Of a DNA stretch of 64,000 bases, positions 11,166-26,397 are shown one piece after another. Origin of the DNA: Gymnogyps californianus. Its lineage: Eukaryota > Chordata > Aves > Accipitriformes > Cathartidae. The notes beneath the pieces were generated by a model. It was not told where the DNA came from. It ran no database searches and worked only from the letters and a program-made list of their open reading frames with translations. The stretch lies in assembly GCF_018139145.2 (NCBI RefSeq), contig NC_059485.1:16243698-16307697 (forward strand), read 5' to 3'. Positions within the stretch are counted from its first letter, which is position 1; every line of letters begins with the position of its first letter. The position numbers were made by a program, and so were the translations under genes.

Positions 11166-14100
11166 CTGAGGAAGTATAAAAAGGCACAAAATTACATAAC
11201 ATCTATTGAAACCTTAGTGTTTAAATTCCCTTCCACTGGGGCTGGCAAAAAAAAGCAATTTTTATTGAGCTAAGGAATCCAATAAAACTATAACGCTGCA
11301 AAGGCTCTGGCACTGCCTTAAGTAATAATGTATGTATGACTAGGAAGTCAGTTTTTACACCATATAGGCCAAGGTTTTTTTCTTTTTAATCTAGACTAAC
11401 TTATCTTTTCTTCAGGTAAGAACTTCATAGAAAGATTGTTACCTAATTACAAATCAAAATCTTGTCTTACTGTCAACAGAAATAAGGCACTCAAATACAT
11501 TTGAAGATCTGCAGCAAATTGACTTGGGAGTACAAAATCAGCCACCTTCCACTGAGATTTAAAACCTTACATATCAAGATCACTTTTGAAAAGATGGCTG
11601 AAGTTTATGAATCATTTAGATTTTATGTATTTATTCTGTAAGTGAAACACAAAATACATTATTGTTAACTGTTGGCTTAAAAACCAACTATTTCATCTCC
11701 TCTCACCAAATACAAAAACCTACATACTGGTTTTGAATACTCCATTTATAGAGGGTCTAATTTATGGAGATGACTGAATGGCTTACAACTACTTATGTCA
11801 TATTTATCTGATGAAACATAGCAACTCACCCATGCTCTGTGGCAAGAAAGTTGTAATAATTGGGCTTTTTCCTGCTGACCCATAATATTTGTAGTGAAAG
11901 TTTTTTATGTAATCAGATTTTATAGTAATGAGTCCTCCCCTAAAAAGAGGCTTGATTTCAGCTGCCATGCATAGCAAACAGCACTGAAAAAAGTTGTGGT
12001 AGGAATTAATCAAAATGGCAAAAAGTTCATCCTATTTTCTCAGCATCAACATTTTCTAAAAGAAAAAAAGGAAAAAGTGTTGGACGGCTTTTTGAGCAAT
12101 TCCCAATTAAAGTTTTTTTGGTACCTTCTCCATTATGACACCATACTGACTAAGTACCTGGGAAACATGAAATAGGGAACTGTTTTCCATTGAACTGTTA
12201 TTGAAGTTGAGAAGTTCATCTCAGGGGAAAAAACCCTCCCCTAAGGAATGCACAGCCTATAACACCATCCCTACCCTCTTGCACTGTCCTTGACCATGAT
12301 CTACTAACTGGGCTCTGGTGGCTACAAATAACTTCTGCAGTTGCTCTCTATAGAGATTTTTGCTTCATCTCACTATAGTGCCTCTCCATTGCAGTATTTC
12401 AGAAACAAAGCCAGCCCCAGGTTATGGAATAAAAGCAAAAAGGCCAAGGAGGGACTACCAGATGTTCATAGCCTTGACACACGGGCTTCCCCGCTCCAGA
12501 TTTCGAAGTGAGGTACTTAAATTTCTCTTCTTTAACAAAAAACTACATGAGTACGGCTCTCACTCTTGAAGAAGTGTCTGTGGAAAGTAGGAAGACTCCT
12601 CTCTCAAAAGCTAGCATGGGTAAATGAGCCTTAGGGGCAGCAGCAAGTAGAGATCTATAGGAAGAAAGGAAGAAAAGAAGAAAAATCAATGCTGGCCTCT
12701 GCAACAGCAAAGGGGATATGAGGAGCAGAGAGAGTCTGTAGCCTCCCTGCAGCTGAACTAAAAGCAGAAAACACACATTTCCAAGCCTTTACATTTGAGC
12801 AGTATGTGCAGAGCACTACTCTCGTACACTCTTCTCAGTATAATGAGTATTTGCCTCAGCTTGTGTAAGTGGCAGTTTATGAAAATATTGTGCCGTACAG
12901 AATCACATATCCGTGCAGATGCTGCTTTTGCTCACATCAGCCTCATCCATGTATGTCTAACAGAATTCCTGCATTGACAACTGTGACCCTTCAGTAAAAG
13001 GGCACAACTTAAAATCTTCAGTAGTCATTCATTACATTTAGACATCATTTCATTCTGCTTTTAGTCTTTTTTTTTTCCCTGAGGCATGAATTTGACTTTT
13101 TTACAGAAATGATACACCAGGGACAACACAGGCTATCTGTGACAAGGTAAAGTCAGTCACAGCACAGTGCTTGTGTTTCACGCCTACCCCTTGATTCCAT
13201 TCTACTTGAATTTTTCCAGTGCCATGCAGACCAAAAAGCCATTTCAGATACTGTAATTCAGGAGGGAATAATGAAAAGCAACATGCAGCACTAGGAAAAT
13301 TAAAAGGGACATTAATTCTGATCTTAGCAAGCCCAGTCTTACAACAGAGTTTTGACTTCTGAATGAGTATGCAGGTGTGCTGCTTTCTGAACCTTTAGCT
13401 TGGTGATTACTGAATACATCTTAATAAAACAAGAGTGCCAGAGGCAAACACTACCTCTCTCTTCGCTGAGCTAATTGGGAGGTGATAAACTCAAGCTATT
13501 ATCACAATGTTCGAGCTTGTGCTAATTACATTGCTCCAAACTAAGCAAGTTATAACAGGAGAGCCAAAGAAATGCTGCTTAAGAATAGTGTCTTGGGCTG
13601 AAAATGGAATTTCAAGACTAAACAAGAGACTCCAGTGCCTCTTTCTTGTCCAGATAGGGGAGAGCCAGATTCAGACCTTTTTCCAGCCTGCCACAAGTGC
13701 AATTATATATGATGTGTGACAATTCCAGCACAAAGAATTGACTTGCAATAGCTAATTTGTGACATTGCTTGGCATAAAGATATGTTCAAGTACCTGATAG
13801 GAATTAAATAAAGCACATACCAAACTTGGACTTCCTACTCTTCAAATGCAAGCTCAAGTTACTGACTACTCTGAGGCACACCTATCTCTGTCTGGCTTTT
13901 ATTTATGAGGAATACTGGAAATAAGATTCCACTATATTTCAAAAACAAATCTGGAAACTTGGCGTTTATTAACAACTGTATTCTAGCCAGCCCAGACTTC
14001 TAGTAACTCTATAGCCTTAAATCGGAAGGCTTGGGGAAACTGGGATGGAAGCAGACACTGTTTACTTTCACATGCTGGAGTTTTTTACTGGAGTAACTAC

Positions 14101-14644
14101 GGATTCTTCAGTAAATTTTCGATAAGAGAGTGGGACAAGTTACATCGCACAGCAGCCTCACGGCTACAACATCAACAGCATCACCTCAATTTAAGTCCAA
14201 GCAGACTTCAGGGAAAAAAATTAAATCTTTTTTTTTCCCCAGAATAGAAACCCATTTCCCATCATAACTTTAGTGTCAAATTTGACATTCAGAATTCAGT
14301 AGACACTGTAGCATATTTAATCTGAAGTGACTTGGAAGCATATGCTAGTTTGATCACCACTCCAAAATTGTTTTAAGATGTCAAGATTTACAGTGACAGA
14401 TCTTGTCAATGTACTGCCCATGTATTTTAAGAAAGAAGCAGCAGAATACAGTTAAAACAATCACAGCAGGAAAAGGTAAAAACATAGAAAAAAATATTGT
14501 GCTTTAAATAAAACAAACTTTAAAGCATCATTTTCCAACACAAGAAATACTAGTTTTCTGTAAAAGGCAATTTATGCATTGTGATGGATCCAAGTAAAAT
14601 CCACACCCTTTTTAGCATACTGTATTCAAAAGCCACCCTCTCAC

Positions 14645-14746
14645 ATATATTTGTAACTACAAGTGTTATTTCCTCTGGATAAACTAATTCTGGCAGTGTT
14701 ATTCGGATTACAGCTACACCACAGCTGAAGTTCCAGTATTTATAGG
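14645..14746 (-). CDS. Internal coding exon (YKYWNFSCGVAVIRITLPEL...)
   Basis: This 102-nt exon lies in a longer open frame. The acceptor is CAGAACTTTTTCCTAG and the donor is ATAT|GTGAGA. It encodes YKYWNFSCGVAVIRITLPEL then VYPEEITLVVTNI, an alternating beta-strand-like pattern. Its phases (two in, one out) fit exactly between the 17.24 and 11.17 kb exons. A second AG 13 bases upstream would not keep phase. Confidence 0.7.
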
Positions 14747-17180
14747 CTAGGAAAAAGTTCTGAGGGAAGACTTGATTTTTTTCTTTCCATATGTTTTTAA
14801 GAGTCATCATTAGAATCACTTAACTTCTCAGAGCAATACAACATAGTGATCATTATTTCAACTAATTCAACAGTATCAAAAGTATTTGCTCAGTGCCAGA
14901 TATGTGGCCAAGAGAAAGATATCAATCAAGCGAATAAGCATCAACCAGGCTACCTTGAAAAGGGAGTTCATGCAATTTCCATTCCAGACATTAAGGTTGC
15001 TGAAGTTTCAGGCATGAACAGATTAGATTTGCAATTACATCTTTCATTTCCATGAGGCAATGAACCATTTGTGGCTTCTTGTAATTAAATCTCTTTCAAG
15101 CCACCATATCTTTGGATTCCTTTTACAACAAGTTGCAGGGAGTCATCTCCAAAACATAACAGACATGCTTTAAAGCACACTCCATGCTGGAAACAAGTGG
15201 TTACTGCTTAAAGCAATAATTCATGAAATATTCTTGAAATACAGATCATAATTCAAGTCTGTTCTCTATTCCCGTTACCCACTATTCGCCAAGAGAAAAA
15301 TCATGCTACATCTCGTTTCCTTTCACCCTATGTCCTTTCCTTTCTCCTTTCTTTGCTGCAAAGCCATGCAGATTAAACCAGACAAGATGTTGCTCACTCA
15401 TACCCTCCTCACCCAAATCATAGCCTTGCCTATGGCCTGCTGATTAAGTGATACTGATTAGACGAGTAACCATTTCTGTCTGGCTAAGACTGCTTCAGCA
15501 AAACTCTTCAGAATGTTATTTTGTCTCAAGTCTGCATCTGGACGCAAGACTTTCCTTCTCTCCCCTTCTCAAGCTAAAAACTGAGAATAGCCTACTGATT
15601 AGAAAGCTGTGAACTCTGATACGGACTAGCAAATGATCCTATTTTTTTTTCTTTTCTCCTATACAAGCCCATTACAAAGAGCATCGTGACTATAGGCAGC
15701 TCCTGCCATACTTTGGAATGAAAGACTATTTTCATCCAAGGAAAACACTGACTTTGGCATAAGTTGAATGAACTCCAAAAGTTACCTAAGTGCTTCGGTG
15801 TTTCTAAAGGAAGTCAGTGCTATCAGTGGGTCATTAGCACTAACAGTTTTGCTCTAAAGAGCCAGTCTAACTGGGCCTTGCTATTTGCTAATGAAAACAT
15901 AGCCAAAAATAATAAGTTTTTCCACTTCTAGTTGGTCTAGGACTCATTGTAGCAGAACAGGAGCTTCCTTCTACTTTATAGGCTCAAATGCAGCACAAGC
16001 AGGAATATCTGATTTAATGAATTAACAAACTTAGTCTGAGACAGTCTTAACAAATGTAAACTACAAGAAATACACAGAGGATATAGAGCACCTCACTTAT
16101 AGATTATTTGGTTAGATTCAGCAGCATTTCCACAGAAAAACTAAATTCAGAGATGTTTCATGTCATTAAAAGACCACATATGGAGACCTTGAATGCTCTC
16201 AGTTATAAAACGAGATGAGAAAATGGTTTGCCTCTATGGTATGCTGGTAGGATGTACATTCAATACAATGTAACATTCACTTAAATATAGTCAGTAGTGC
16301 CTATTGCTGCTTCATTATTAATTTAATATTGACTAATTAAGTAGCATTTAAAATGCAGGTGTAGTGTAATAAGATGGTAGTTGCTATTCATTTCATGCAG
16401 GTCAAATACACAATTAAGTTCAGCTTGTAGATCACACCACAGAGCATTACATGAGTAGCAATTACTTTTGGATCACACATCCTCTGGCATAGCACTTCAA
16501 TTACATTTAATTACTTGGTAGTTGCATACCAATGAGTCGAAGCAAGATTTATGGTGATGAAAATATATTTCCATACATACTTTAACATTTTCCAGTTCTT
16601 ATGTACTAGAAATGTAGGATTCAGGGTTTTGCAGCACTGAAACATTTATACCTATTTCTGTTTAGGTATCTGTAGTCCCATGCTCTAAAAAAAAAAAAAT
16701 ACCCTTAATTCAGTCTCCAAATTCAACAAATCCAGCATTCGTCATAATTTATAATGATCCATAACTGAAAAATACTAGGTATTAAAGACATGTCTGACTT
16801 TGTACAGAAAAATGAAACAAGAACCAACATCCAGAATCTGAAGTGAAATAAAACCAAACAAAAACCAGGCATACCATATGCATATTTTTGAATAGTCAGG
16901 GTGATTCACCATGAGAAAAGCACCCCAAAAAAGTGAGGGATTCTCTATCCAGTCTGAGTTTCCTGACACAGAGATAAACACTGAGAGCCTTCAGACCGGA
17001 AGCACAATTCTGTCAAAGTCATCTTACCAGACTCAGTAGAGTGGCGAGTACAAGTTAAAGGCCTATGCTAATCAGAAACTAACATTAAGTGATCAGATGT
17101 TCCCAGTTTTATACCACTTAAAAATTCTAAAATCTCTAACTCCACGAAGACGTGTTCATACCAGGATCTCTTCACATTAC

Positions 17181-17242
17181 TGCAAAGTACTAATAAGTAC
17201 AATACAAACATATGCTTAGATTGAGAAGTGCAGAGCCCAATT
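17181..17242 (-). CDS. Internal coding exon (IGLCTSQSKHMFVLYLLVLC)
   Basis: This is a 62-nt exon with acceptor GTTCGTTCTTTTCTCAG and donor TGCA|GTAATG. The other two frames contain stops; this one encodes IGLCTSQSKHMFVLYLLVLC, ending in a hydrophobic run. Phase one in, one out. Confidence 0.68.
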
Positions 17243-20200
17243 CTGAGAAAAGAACGAACACTACTTTTAAATTTTTTACTCAAATGAGCAATAATGGATG
17301 TATAAAAGCAACAGGAATCTCACTACTGACTTCTTTTGATTTTGCATTAGATTCAAAGTGCCTGTTATGATGACAGCCATATTTAATTTCTAAAGGAGGG
17401 GATTTTTCAGATACCACCCCTGAATGAATATTAAATAACAAGGACCTAAACTGACTTCCCTATTCAATATCAGGAAAAGACCCAAAGAATATTAAATCCA
17501 GAGATTTTATTTGCACTGAGGTTTAAAAGGAAGTATGGTCATGTCACTCAAAGAAAAAACAAATCATGCCTCATACTGGAACATTTGCTTAATAACATGG
17601 TGAATGTCAGCTAAAGATTTCTGCTGCAATATTAAACCTGAGAAAATAAACAGTAAATCTCCAAGCATTATTACTCTGTGATAAAACTATACACATTGAA
17701 AAACAAAAATTCTAAAAGCAAAGCTGACTCACCATATGGCAACTCTAGTAATATTATACAGAGCCTAATTGTCTGGCCATCCGCCTTCCACTTAGGAGTG
17801 GACAATCTTAACACTCAAGGAAGACAGAATATCTGTGAGAATGATGTCTGCTTTGAGAATCTGGAAAGAACATTTGAACTACACTAACCAAATCAGATTT
17901 GATCTTTGTTTTATTTTTACGGACTACAAGGAAGTTTCAGTACCATTAAATGCATGCCATTTTTCAAAGGAGTATTTTGATAAATTACTTCTGCTAAGAA
18001 TGTTGCAGTTGCTTTCCAGAAATCAGCTCTTCTGCATTTTGCCTCCCTAGGGAGTAAACTACAGCAAAGTTTTTGATGAAAATGCCTGTCATTCTGCATG
18101 TAGGATTGGCCTTAATTTTCCAGATAAGAAAGGCTTGAATGTTAGATCTGATAAGCCTATAAATTTTAGTTTATAAAACTGGGCCATTTATACTGTCTTG
18201 TAGGTCAGAAAAGAATAGATTTCTCCATGATCAAAGTTGTTCCTAGTCTGCAGTTATCTCTGAATAATAGGTCAAACTCACAAGCATGTTCAATTTCACA
18301 GTGTCCCCTGAACAAGGATCTTAGCAAAGCGATCCAAACAGTGTCAAGCATGAAGTAATTGATTTGCAATCTCGTTTTCCAACAGCACAGTTTGCTAACT
18401 AGATTACACAGGCTCTATAAAGTGCAATATTATAAGTTTGGCATTTTAATATGACACAGAAACCATTAATACACATATCTGCATATTGTTAGATACCTGA
18501 GTAATAAAGTGGCTTCATAGATCAGCAAATACTGAAACCAGGTGCTACTCCTATGATCATCTAATATATCTTCCAGTGATTCCTGTACCTGTGTGAGCAC
18601 ATTACATTCAGTATTCACCTCATTTCGTCAACCAAGTTTTAACACAACTAAATGCTCTCCTGTTAACTGACTCACTAACTACAGATTAATTTTAACCTGC
18701 TAATGAACACTAAACCTGAAGCAGTCATGCTCTTAGACATGAGCTATTTCTTGATAGCACTATGGAAGGACAGTTTAGGCAGTTTATTTTGTCTCTACTC
18801 TAAATGTGACAAAGAAATCAACCCACTGGGCAGAAACCTGCAGGGACTTTGAAATGAAGACCAAAAGTTGCAGAAGGCAACCACTTAGAAAACATGGCAA
18901 GTAGTTTCGTAACCATGGTTTGAATGCTAGATGCATTTGCATCACTTTTTAAAAAGTGGAGTCCCAGAAATCACCTCACCAAGAGCCTGCTTAAGTTTAC
19001 CACCATACAGATTCAAAAACATCTTATTTTTCCCCCTACACTAAGCTGATGGATACACGATCCAAGATATAATTCCTTAGAAACACTCTGCTGCTGTTTA
19101 AGACTGTTATATTACTTTCTTCACTATGCCCATGACCCCAGGAGGAAAAATTGGATTCTGTCGCAGTGTGCACAAGATTCTCTCTTCAGCAAAGCAATGA
19201 AACAGGCACCTGACTTTGAGGATGTGATTACATCTGCCCTATTTTAAAGTATGTTTTCAGTACCACTGATTTAAGTGGAACTTACACAGTACTGAAAAGC
19301 ATGTGCAAGCGTTTTCCTAGGCCAAATCAAAGCCTCTGTTTCAAGAAGGCTATCCCCTTCTCATCATGACCTTACAAATATGCCCTCATTAGTTATGGAG
19401 AGCAAAATTAAGCTGCACGACCATGTGGAAGAACAAAAGCAAGAAAGAACAACTTAGAAATGTCTTTATGTTACTATAAATAGCACAGAAGCAGGCAATA
19501 CACAGAAATTGGCAACAACAGGAGTGACTATAGGAATTATTTACAGTTAAAAATATATTAAAATTTAGTATTGCATAAGCACATAAATTTTCAGAATGGG
19601 GTAAGGCAGTTTCTGTAAACGAGGTGCTATTCTGAAAGAACAGCATATTAGCACTACTGCCCCTGGAGAGAACAACTGCATACCCTGTGTCAGGCACACT
19701 GCAGGAGAGAAGCCACAACACACAGCTTTCACCTATCACTACAATAGTCTGTGTGACCAACTTGGTTGAAGAAGATGGGCAACCATGACCTAAGGAGCTG
19801 TTTTTCTTGGTTTTATCCAATTTATCCCAATTTCCTTTTATTAACTGCTTCCACCTACATTTTACTCCAAGAATTGCTTTTTCAAAGGATTTAGTTTTGA
19901 TTTGTATAGCATATTGTTTTTTCCTTTGATAAATGGAAGTGTTGCACTTATGTAGCAGATTCCTCTAAAAAAAGTAAAGAGGTCAGCCATTTTGTTACTC
20001 AAAAAAAGTGCTATTACTGTGAATTATTTTTAAAAATGCTGATTGCATCTGGTTCACCACTTCAGATGGTTGGAGCCTTTTTTGTGAAGATGAGGCCTCT
20101 GCATAGTGAACCCATTAACGATAACACACAGGTAGAGTGCCGTCTACAAGATCAGGCACAAAACAGTAATTTGCTGTTGAATGAGTTATGACAAGATTGT

Positions 20201-20520
20201 CTTGCTATAATAGTTCCAAGTATTTAATCAGGCTTTTCAATCTATCTAAATCTTTTATAAACAACAATGGAAGAAGGGAATGAAGAACTTGTGCAAAACG
20301 GTCATTCAATCTTAATCTCAGTAAGAACAAAAATTTCTCTTCAAAGAACATTCAAAATAGTTACAGCAGTATTTCAGCACTTGTTCTCAATACCTTCTCA
20401 AAAAAAGAAGTGAAGTGAAATTCTTAGAAAGCACTCCAATTCGTCTTGCCTCAAATGTTTCTCAAGTTCCTAAAATTATTATGGAAGATTACTGAAAGAA
20501 ACTAGATGACCCACACTTAC

Positions 20521-20548
20521 TGCCAGCAGCTGAGCATCCTGCATTTTG
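20521..20548 (-). CDS. Small internal coding exon
   Basis: This 28-nt exon lies between an excellent acceptor (CTCACCTCCTATTTCAG) and a perfect GTAAGT donor. In the phase required by its neighbours it encodes KCRMLSCW; another frame reads KMQDAQLLA. The splice sites are among the best in the window, but the reading frame is inferred. Confidence 0.5.
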
Positions 20549-21250
20549 CTGAAATAGGAGGTGAGACTACAGTGCTGTGAGCTCATCTGCCTGGCAAGCC
20601 AGAACTCAAAAGGTTATTAACGAAGAGGATACACAAAGTCATTTCTCACAGTAAAGCTTGATCTGGCAAGCCATTTAGAACTCCCATTGACTTAAAAGAA
20701 TTTTCTTTCCAGCAAGTATCAATGCTGTTAAATTTCCAGTTTTTAAATCAAGACTCTTATTAGGACTCTTAAACCAAGATTTTGGTTTATTCTGGAAATT
20801 CCATACTGCTGAAGTGACGGAATTATTTCAGAAAAACTCAGCTTTACTAAAAATTCAGCTTTTAATTTACATTCTTGTGTAGCAGCTTACATTCCTGTTT
20901 GCAGTCTTATAGACAAGTCTGTCACTAAAATATCACCCAAACAGCTTAAGATGTAGAAGGTACAGAAAAACTGAATCTAAAATTACTACTTTTAAAATAT
21001 CATCATTGAAGGCACATTCATGATTTGAAAAGACAGCTTTGCTTACAATTTAATATTTGGAGTTAGTAATCCAGGAGTAGCTTTATGATAAATCCTACAC
21101 ATTTGTTAGAAGATTTAGAGAGTTTTCCATATATATACACACACACACACTTTTCTCATACTAATTGTGTAATGTCTTGCATTTTTTATAACGCTTGAGG
21201 TGACATTTGGCAGTTCAGTCCCCACAGATACAACTGTCCTTATCCCTACA

Positions 21251-21253
<3 letters not shown>

Positions 21254-21281
<28 letters not shown>
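21254..21281. repeat. Poly-T tract, 28 bases
   Basis: An uninterrupted run of 28 T bases on the plus strand. It may be the poly-A tail of an old minus-strand retroposed copy, but no recognisable body or target duplication flanks it. A short (AC)n stretch lies about 100 bp to the left. Confidence 0.9.
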
Positions 21282-21286
<5 letters not shown>

Positions 21287-24200
21287 AAATGTAGCCCAAG
21301 AAACCATGATAAATGATAGGAATAACAGCTTCAGGATTATTTAATTTCTTTATTCTTCAAAGTATGTAGTGCTGGATACTTTCCCCCTGCAGCTTTTCAG
21401 CATTTATAATGGAAAGGTAAAATGGCTATCTAGTATTTATGAAAATAAAGCAAAGTAGAAGAAAGCAAACTGACACTGACACTAACTAATAAAAGCAAGC
21501 TCTAAATTCAGCCTCCTTAATCACTCAAGGAGACAGAAACATAGGCATTTGCAGATGAATAGGCCATCGAGGTAAGCAAGTCAGTTCTCTAATCAGAAGC
21601 TTTTTCTTCCAGCTACTAAAGTCTCAGAGGTGAAAGCCAAAACCCTGGAGAACTGTGCTGGCTACTGTAAACCATATACACCCTGCTAAAGAGGGAGACA
21701 AAAGGGCAGGGGGAACGCTGAAAAGAGGCAAGTGGGAAATAAGACCTAGTCATAGGGGATTCCTAAATACCAAGATTCTAAAAACAACTTCAGAAAGGAC
21801 AGCCAGGCTGAAACATTGATTTGTCCCCTAATTGAAGGCAATGTGATAATGGCCTCAGCACTTTGTTTGGGTTTCAAAGTTCCTCATGTTATTTTGGGAT
21901 ATGACCTATCTATGCACATGCACAGTAAGACATCTTTCACCAGCACTCACAGATCACTGTGTGTTGCTGTCAACCTCTCAGGCCAGTACTCCCCAACAGC
22001 ATCCAGAATTTAATCTGAACAAAACAGTGAGACTTTCTGAAGTACCTATATTTAAAAAGAGCCAATGCTAATTATCTTATCTCATTTAGTAATTATAAGA
22101 TATTAGGACACAGACTTACTTTCCCCCTCCCAAGACAATAAAGCTCATTTGCATTGAAAGCCTGCCATGTAAGTGGAGCTTACACATGCAGATACGTATC
22201 ACAGTCAGCAATAGCAATACAGTCATCTCCAGCACTCCAAGTTATCGTTACAACCAGATACATTTTCCAGGGAACAGTTTGTTCATCCTACCTATCTTTT
22301 GCACTTGTTGGGAAACATTTACTTGGAAGCATCTCATCATATCCTGCTTCAGGTCACTTCTTATGCTGTACAGCTTCTGACCATACTCTACAAGGCACCT
22401 GACATGCTACAATGAGGAAAGGACATGGCTTTGCTTTATGTTGGCTGTTTCATCTCCATGAAAATTGAGACGGAATTTCCCCCAACCCTGCTCCTAATCT
22501 ATAAACTGAGGGAATCCACAGAAAAAACTCATTGGCTTCAAAATGAGTTTGGGAATGAGGTGCAAAGTTAAACAAACACTTTTATCTGAATGTTACATTC
22601 CCTCTTTAAAACTACCTTCCACACACACTTAAAATCCTGTGCCTGTATTTAGTACCAAATGTAATGTGCAAGACTGCCCATTGGTAACTTCCCAAAGACA
22701 CTCTTAGAACATCTGTATAACTCCAATGTGCCTGATCTTCTAACAGCTAGGAAGCATAAAAACTAAGAATGTTAACAAAACTAGTTATGACAAAGGAGGG
22801 ACACCTTTAGAGTACTGCAAAGGCAGTTTAGCTCTTTCCTCTCAGTCTCAGAAGAAGAATTCAGGTCCACACTATCAGAACCATCTGCTACATCCTTCCA
22901 GAAGGACAGAGCTAGAACCAAGGGGCCAGTTGCCCTCCCTGGCACAGCTACATACATTACAAAACATCAGTTACCCAGAAGATGCCCTTGCCTCAATTCA
23001 GATCTGTTTTGCTTTCTCACTGAAATAATAGGTTTCTAGGTTTTTAAACAACGTTAATGCAGATCTGTGTTGCTCCCTGTTTGAGAGGTGAGTTTCGTGC
23101 CTGGCTCAAGCCATCATTCCTATAAGGGCACAAACTCCTGATTCATACCTTGAAGTGATGATTTCCTCCCCCAGATAACAGAAATCGTGCTCCAACCACA
23201 GGCACCCTAATCAAATAAAAAAGTCTGAGAACAGCTGCTGACATCTCCCTGTAGGTTCCATCAAACTTTGTTCCTGCTCCAGCACAGCTACAATTGGTTC
23301 CTAATTTGACACTGGCTTGATGAGAGACAGGTCATTTAAAATAGCGTTTTAAGGACCATTCCACTCAGTCTGTGTGGCTTCTCAATTTCATCTTTCCCCC
23401 AGTGTGTGTAATTTTGCAAAAATCTTTGCATAAAACTTGAGTGGTTTTAAGTATTCATCAGCTCCTGCTGCTCCCTCTCCACCCAAAAGCATAATACCAG
23501 CTCTGACACCGCAATCATTTACACAGTAACTAATGGCAAATCAGAGCAAAGATTGTGCCTCCAGGTGAGGCATGAGCAGCAGGAACAGATGAACTCTTCA
23601 AGATTCCATTTTCATGCAAATGCCCTGTACAATAAAGACCAAAAAAAAATTAAACACAAGAAAACAAACATCACAATTTGGTTAATGAAATGTTTGTGTC
23701 AGTTCTGCAGGACGTATCAAGGCTCTTAATACAAGTGCACTTTTACGCTAGACTTGGAGGGCTTAAAGTTTAAGTTTGGAGCATACATAAAAACCAGATT
23801 CTGGCTCAGGTCTTGGGAATTTAGGAGGATCCCAATGTCATCTATGGAGTTTTCACCATCTCCTGCAGTTTAAGTGAAATCAGAGTATGTCTAGTAAGCA
23901 TTATACAGAAAGCAACCATCTCCCTTAGGCCTAAACTAAAGGAAATTAGTTACTGTGTTTGCAAATCAAGCTCTGCTGCAGTCATATTGAAAAATTAATT
24001 TTGAAGGTGGGGGAGTCTGCCTGGCCTTTGGAGGGCTTCCTGGCACTGAATGCAGACAAAGATTATATTGAATATGACCCCAAGTCACCTTCAAGCTGGA
24101 GCTTAACATATAAGCCCTTCAGAAGAAACCGGCGTTTATTATCAGCAATAATAAAAACACTTCCCAAATTTACATAAGGCCTTTCATCAGAGAAACTCAT

Positions 24201-26352
24201 GATGCTTTCCACACTTTAATTAAGTTTTAGTTGAACCTAATGGAGGCATGCATGTTAAATGTTATAGCTGCTGTTTATAAAAGGGATAATCCTAGAATAT
24301 GAGAATTTTAACTACTTGCTTTATGTGATAAAACTAATTCTTGGTAAATTGTGCTAAGAAAGCCACTTTGGGAGTCAGGGGACCCTTGACTGAACTAATG
24401 TAAGTACAGCTAAAAGCAGGGAAATTTTAACTTCTTTAAGTTAAAGATGTAGGAGGAAAATTACCATGCAAAGGAAGAAAACAAAAATTAGTCTGATACA
24501 CAGCTGCATTCTTTTTCTTGGTTTCCTAAGGAAAAGTGGATCTTGGGACACTAGACACTAAGACATTGGCTTCTGCCATCCATCTACAGAATAGCATCCA
24601 GTGCCAACAAGGTAAAACCATGAAGCTCTAGACACGACAAACAAAGGTTAAATGTTGTGGTGAGTACCAAATAATTTGAATATTGTCAAAGACAAAGCAA
24701 AGCTGTTTAAATAGAACCTGACATCCAGCTCCAGCGAGACACACTCTTAACAGGTCTCATCCTCTGTTGCTATGACTTTAGTGACTGATTTCTTTGGTTT
24801 TCTGAGGGAGCACAAACACTATGTATTTTGAGGAAGAAGCCTCAAGAACAGTGAAGTACCTTGGGAGCTTCATGACAATTCCTTGCATTAGTTCCCACTC
24901 TTCTTGACACCTTTGAGAAAAGCAGATTGTTGCCACTGTTTATTCCCTTACATTTCATCTGTATTCCCCCACCAACCAACTTCATCCCTTCAACTGAGAG
25001 GCTTTACTTCAAAGTACAATTTCTTTGCTAGGTGAAAGCAATGAAACTCCATCAACCTGCCTCGAAATCCCCTTTAAAGTCTCTGTAAATAATAAAATAT
25101 CTTCATAAGGAAGACTGTTCAGATGATTTTATATAATTTGTTATTTCAGATGAAACTTGAAGTTTTTGACACTTGAAGCTGTTGGACACTTTTTTGACAC
25201 TTGAAGCACTTCACAGTAGAAGCCTTTGAAATTACTTGGCTATAAGGTATTACACAGTAAGTGCATGTTTATGTGATGTTTTGATTGCTTGTTTTTGTGA
25301 GGAGAATGGTCTAGATATTGACTTCTGCCAATTTCAATGTCATCCGAGACAGCTACTATTACCAGACAGCAAACCTCACTGACTTAAGATTCACAGTAAG
25401 GGTTACGCAAATGTCCATTTCTTTGAACGTTTTCTTGGTCCTATTGCTGAGTAAGTGAACACCGTGCTAACAATGTATCCTGCAACAGACTTACGATAAA
25501 TGGTCTCTCTACCATCTGCCAGCAGGAACCATGCTCTACATCCCCAGAAGTGTCCACTCTCCTGCTCCCAGTGGAAGAGCATACGGAATCAATTTCAAAA
25601 GTTCAAACTAAAGACGAGCGGAAAGAAAAGATTAGTGAATTTTCAGACATGCACTATAGACAACATGTACTTTCTTGAGATGACAGAAAACAGATCTTAC
25701 ACCTTGAAAGTCATCATTTTCTTCAGACAACAATTCCTTAGCCCAAGGAGTAGGGTCAGTAATTTAAAAAGCTGAAAGATTTTGTTTATAGGCCAAACAT
25801 GCACATTTAATTTCCAGGATTCCTTAAGTCAGCATGCCAAAATCACACATTAATGAAGTATGGTATTTTGGACTTTGGGCTTAGGAAAAAAAATATTCCT
25901 TGCAATTATGAAAACTGATGCAAGACTGAAGTAGCAACAAGGATGTACACACATTTGCACAGTCACATAATACATATTTAACTAATTCAATTCCGCAGCC
26001 TCTGTCAATTGGTATAGTGTTCTCTCAATACTAATTTAGTAACCTGTAACAGCTACTTCTTTAGAACCTCCAGATGAGGGGCTGAGGATTAGCATGTGAA
26101 AAAGCCCCCTTCCTTTAGCAAACAGATTTAAGAGCAACATGTTTAGCAATTATGCAGCTGCTATTAAAAAAAAAATCTACTTTAGCAATTTAAGTAAATG
26201 CTCATTTTGCAAAAACAAGCTTTAAGTAAACAGATAATAGGATGCTATAATTTGCATATGTGGAATTCCAATGAAAACTGCCACATACTGAGAAAACAGA
26301 GCAATCGATATGAAATACCATTAATTGCTGTATATTTTTATATTTTCTTTAC

Positions 26353-26397
26353 CAGGTTGTTTGAGCAAAGATATTGCTCTGAGATTATGATTTTCCC
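26353..26397 (-). CDS. Candidate internal coding exon
   Basis: This 45-nt exon has acceptor TTGGTTTCTTTCACCAG and donor CCTG|GTAAAG. In phase with its neighbours it encodes ENHNLRAISLLKQP. A second frame is also open (GKIIISEQYLCSNNL), so the frame rests on the chain. Confidence 0.5.

Noticed and set aside
19389..19820. 143-codon minus-strand open frame
   Set aside because: Low-complexity hydrophobic and Ser/Cys-rich peptide with no splice sites that fit. Treated as chance.
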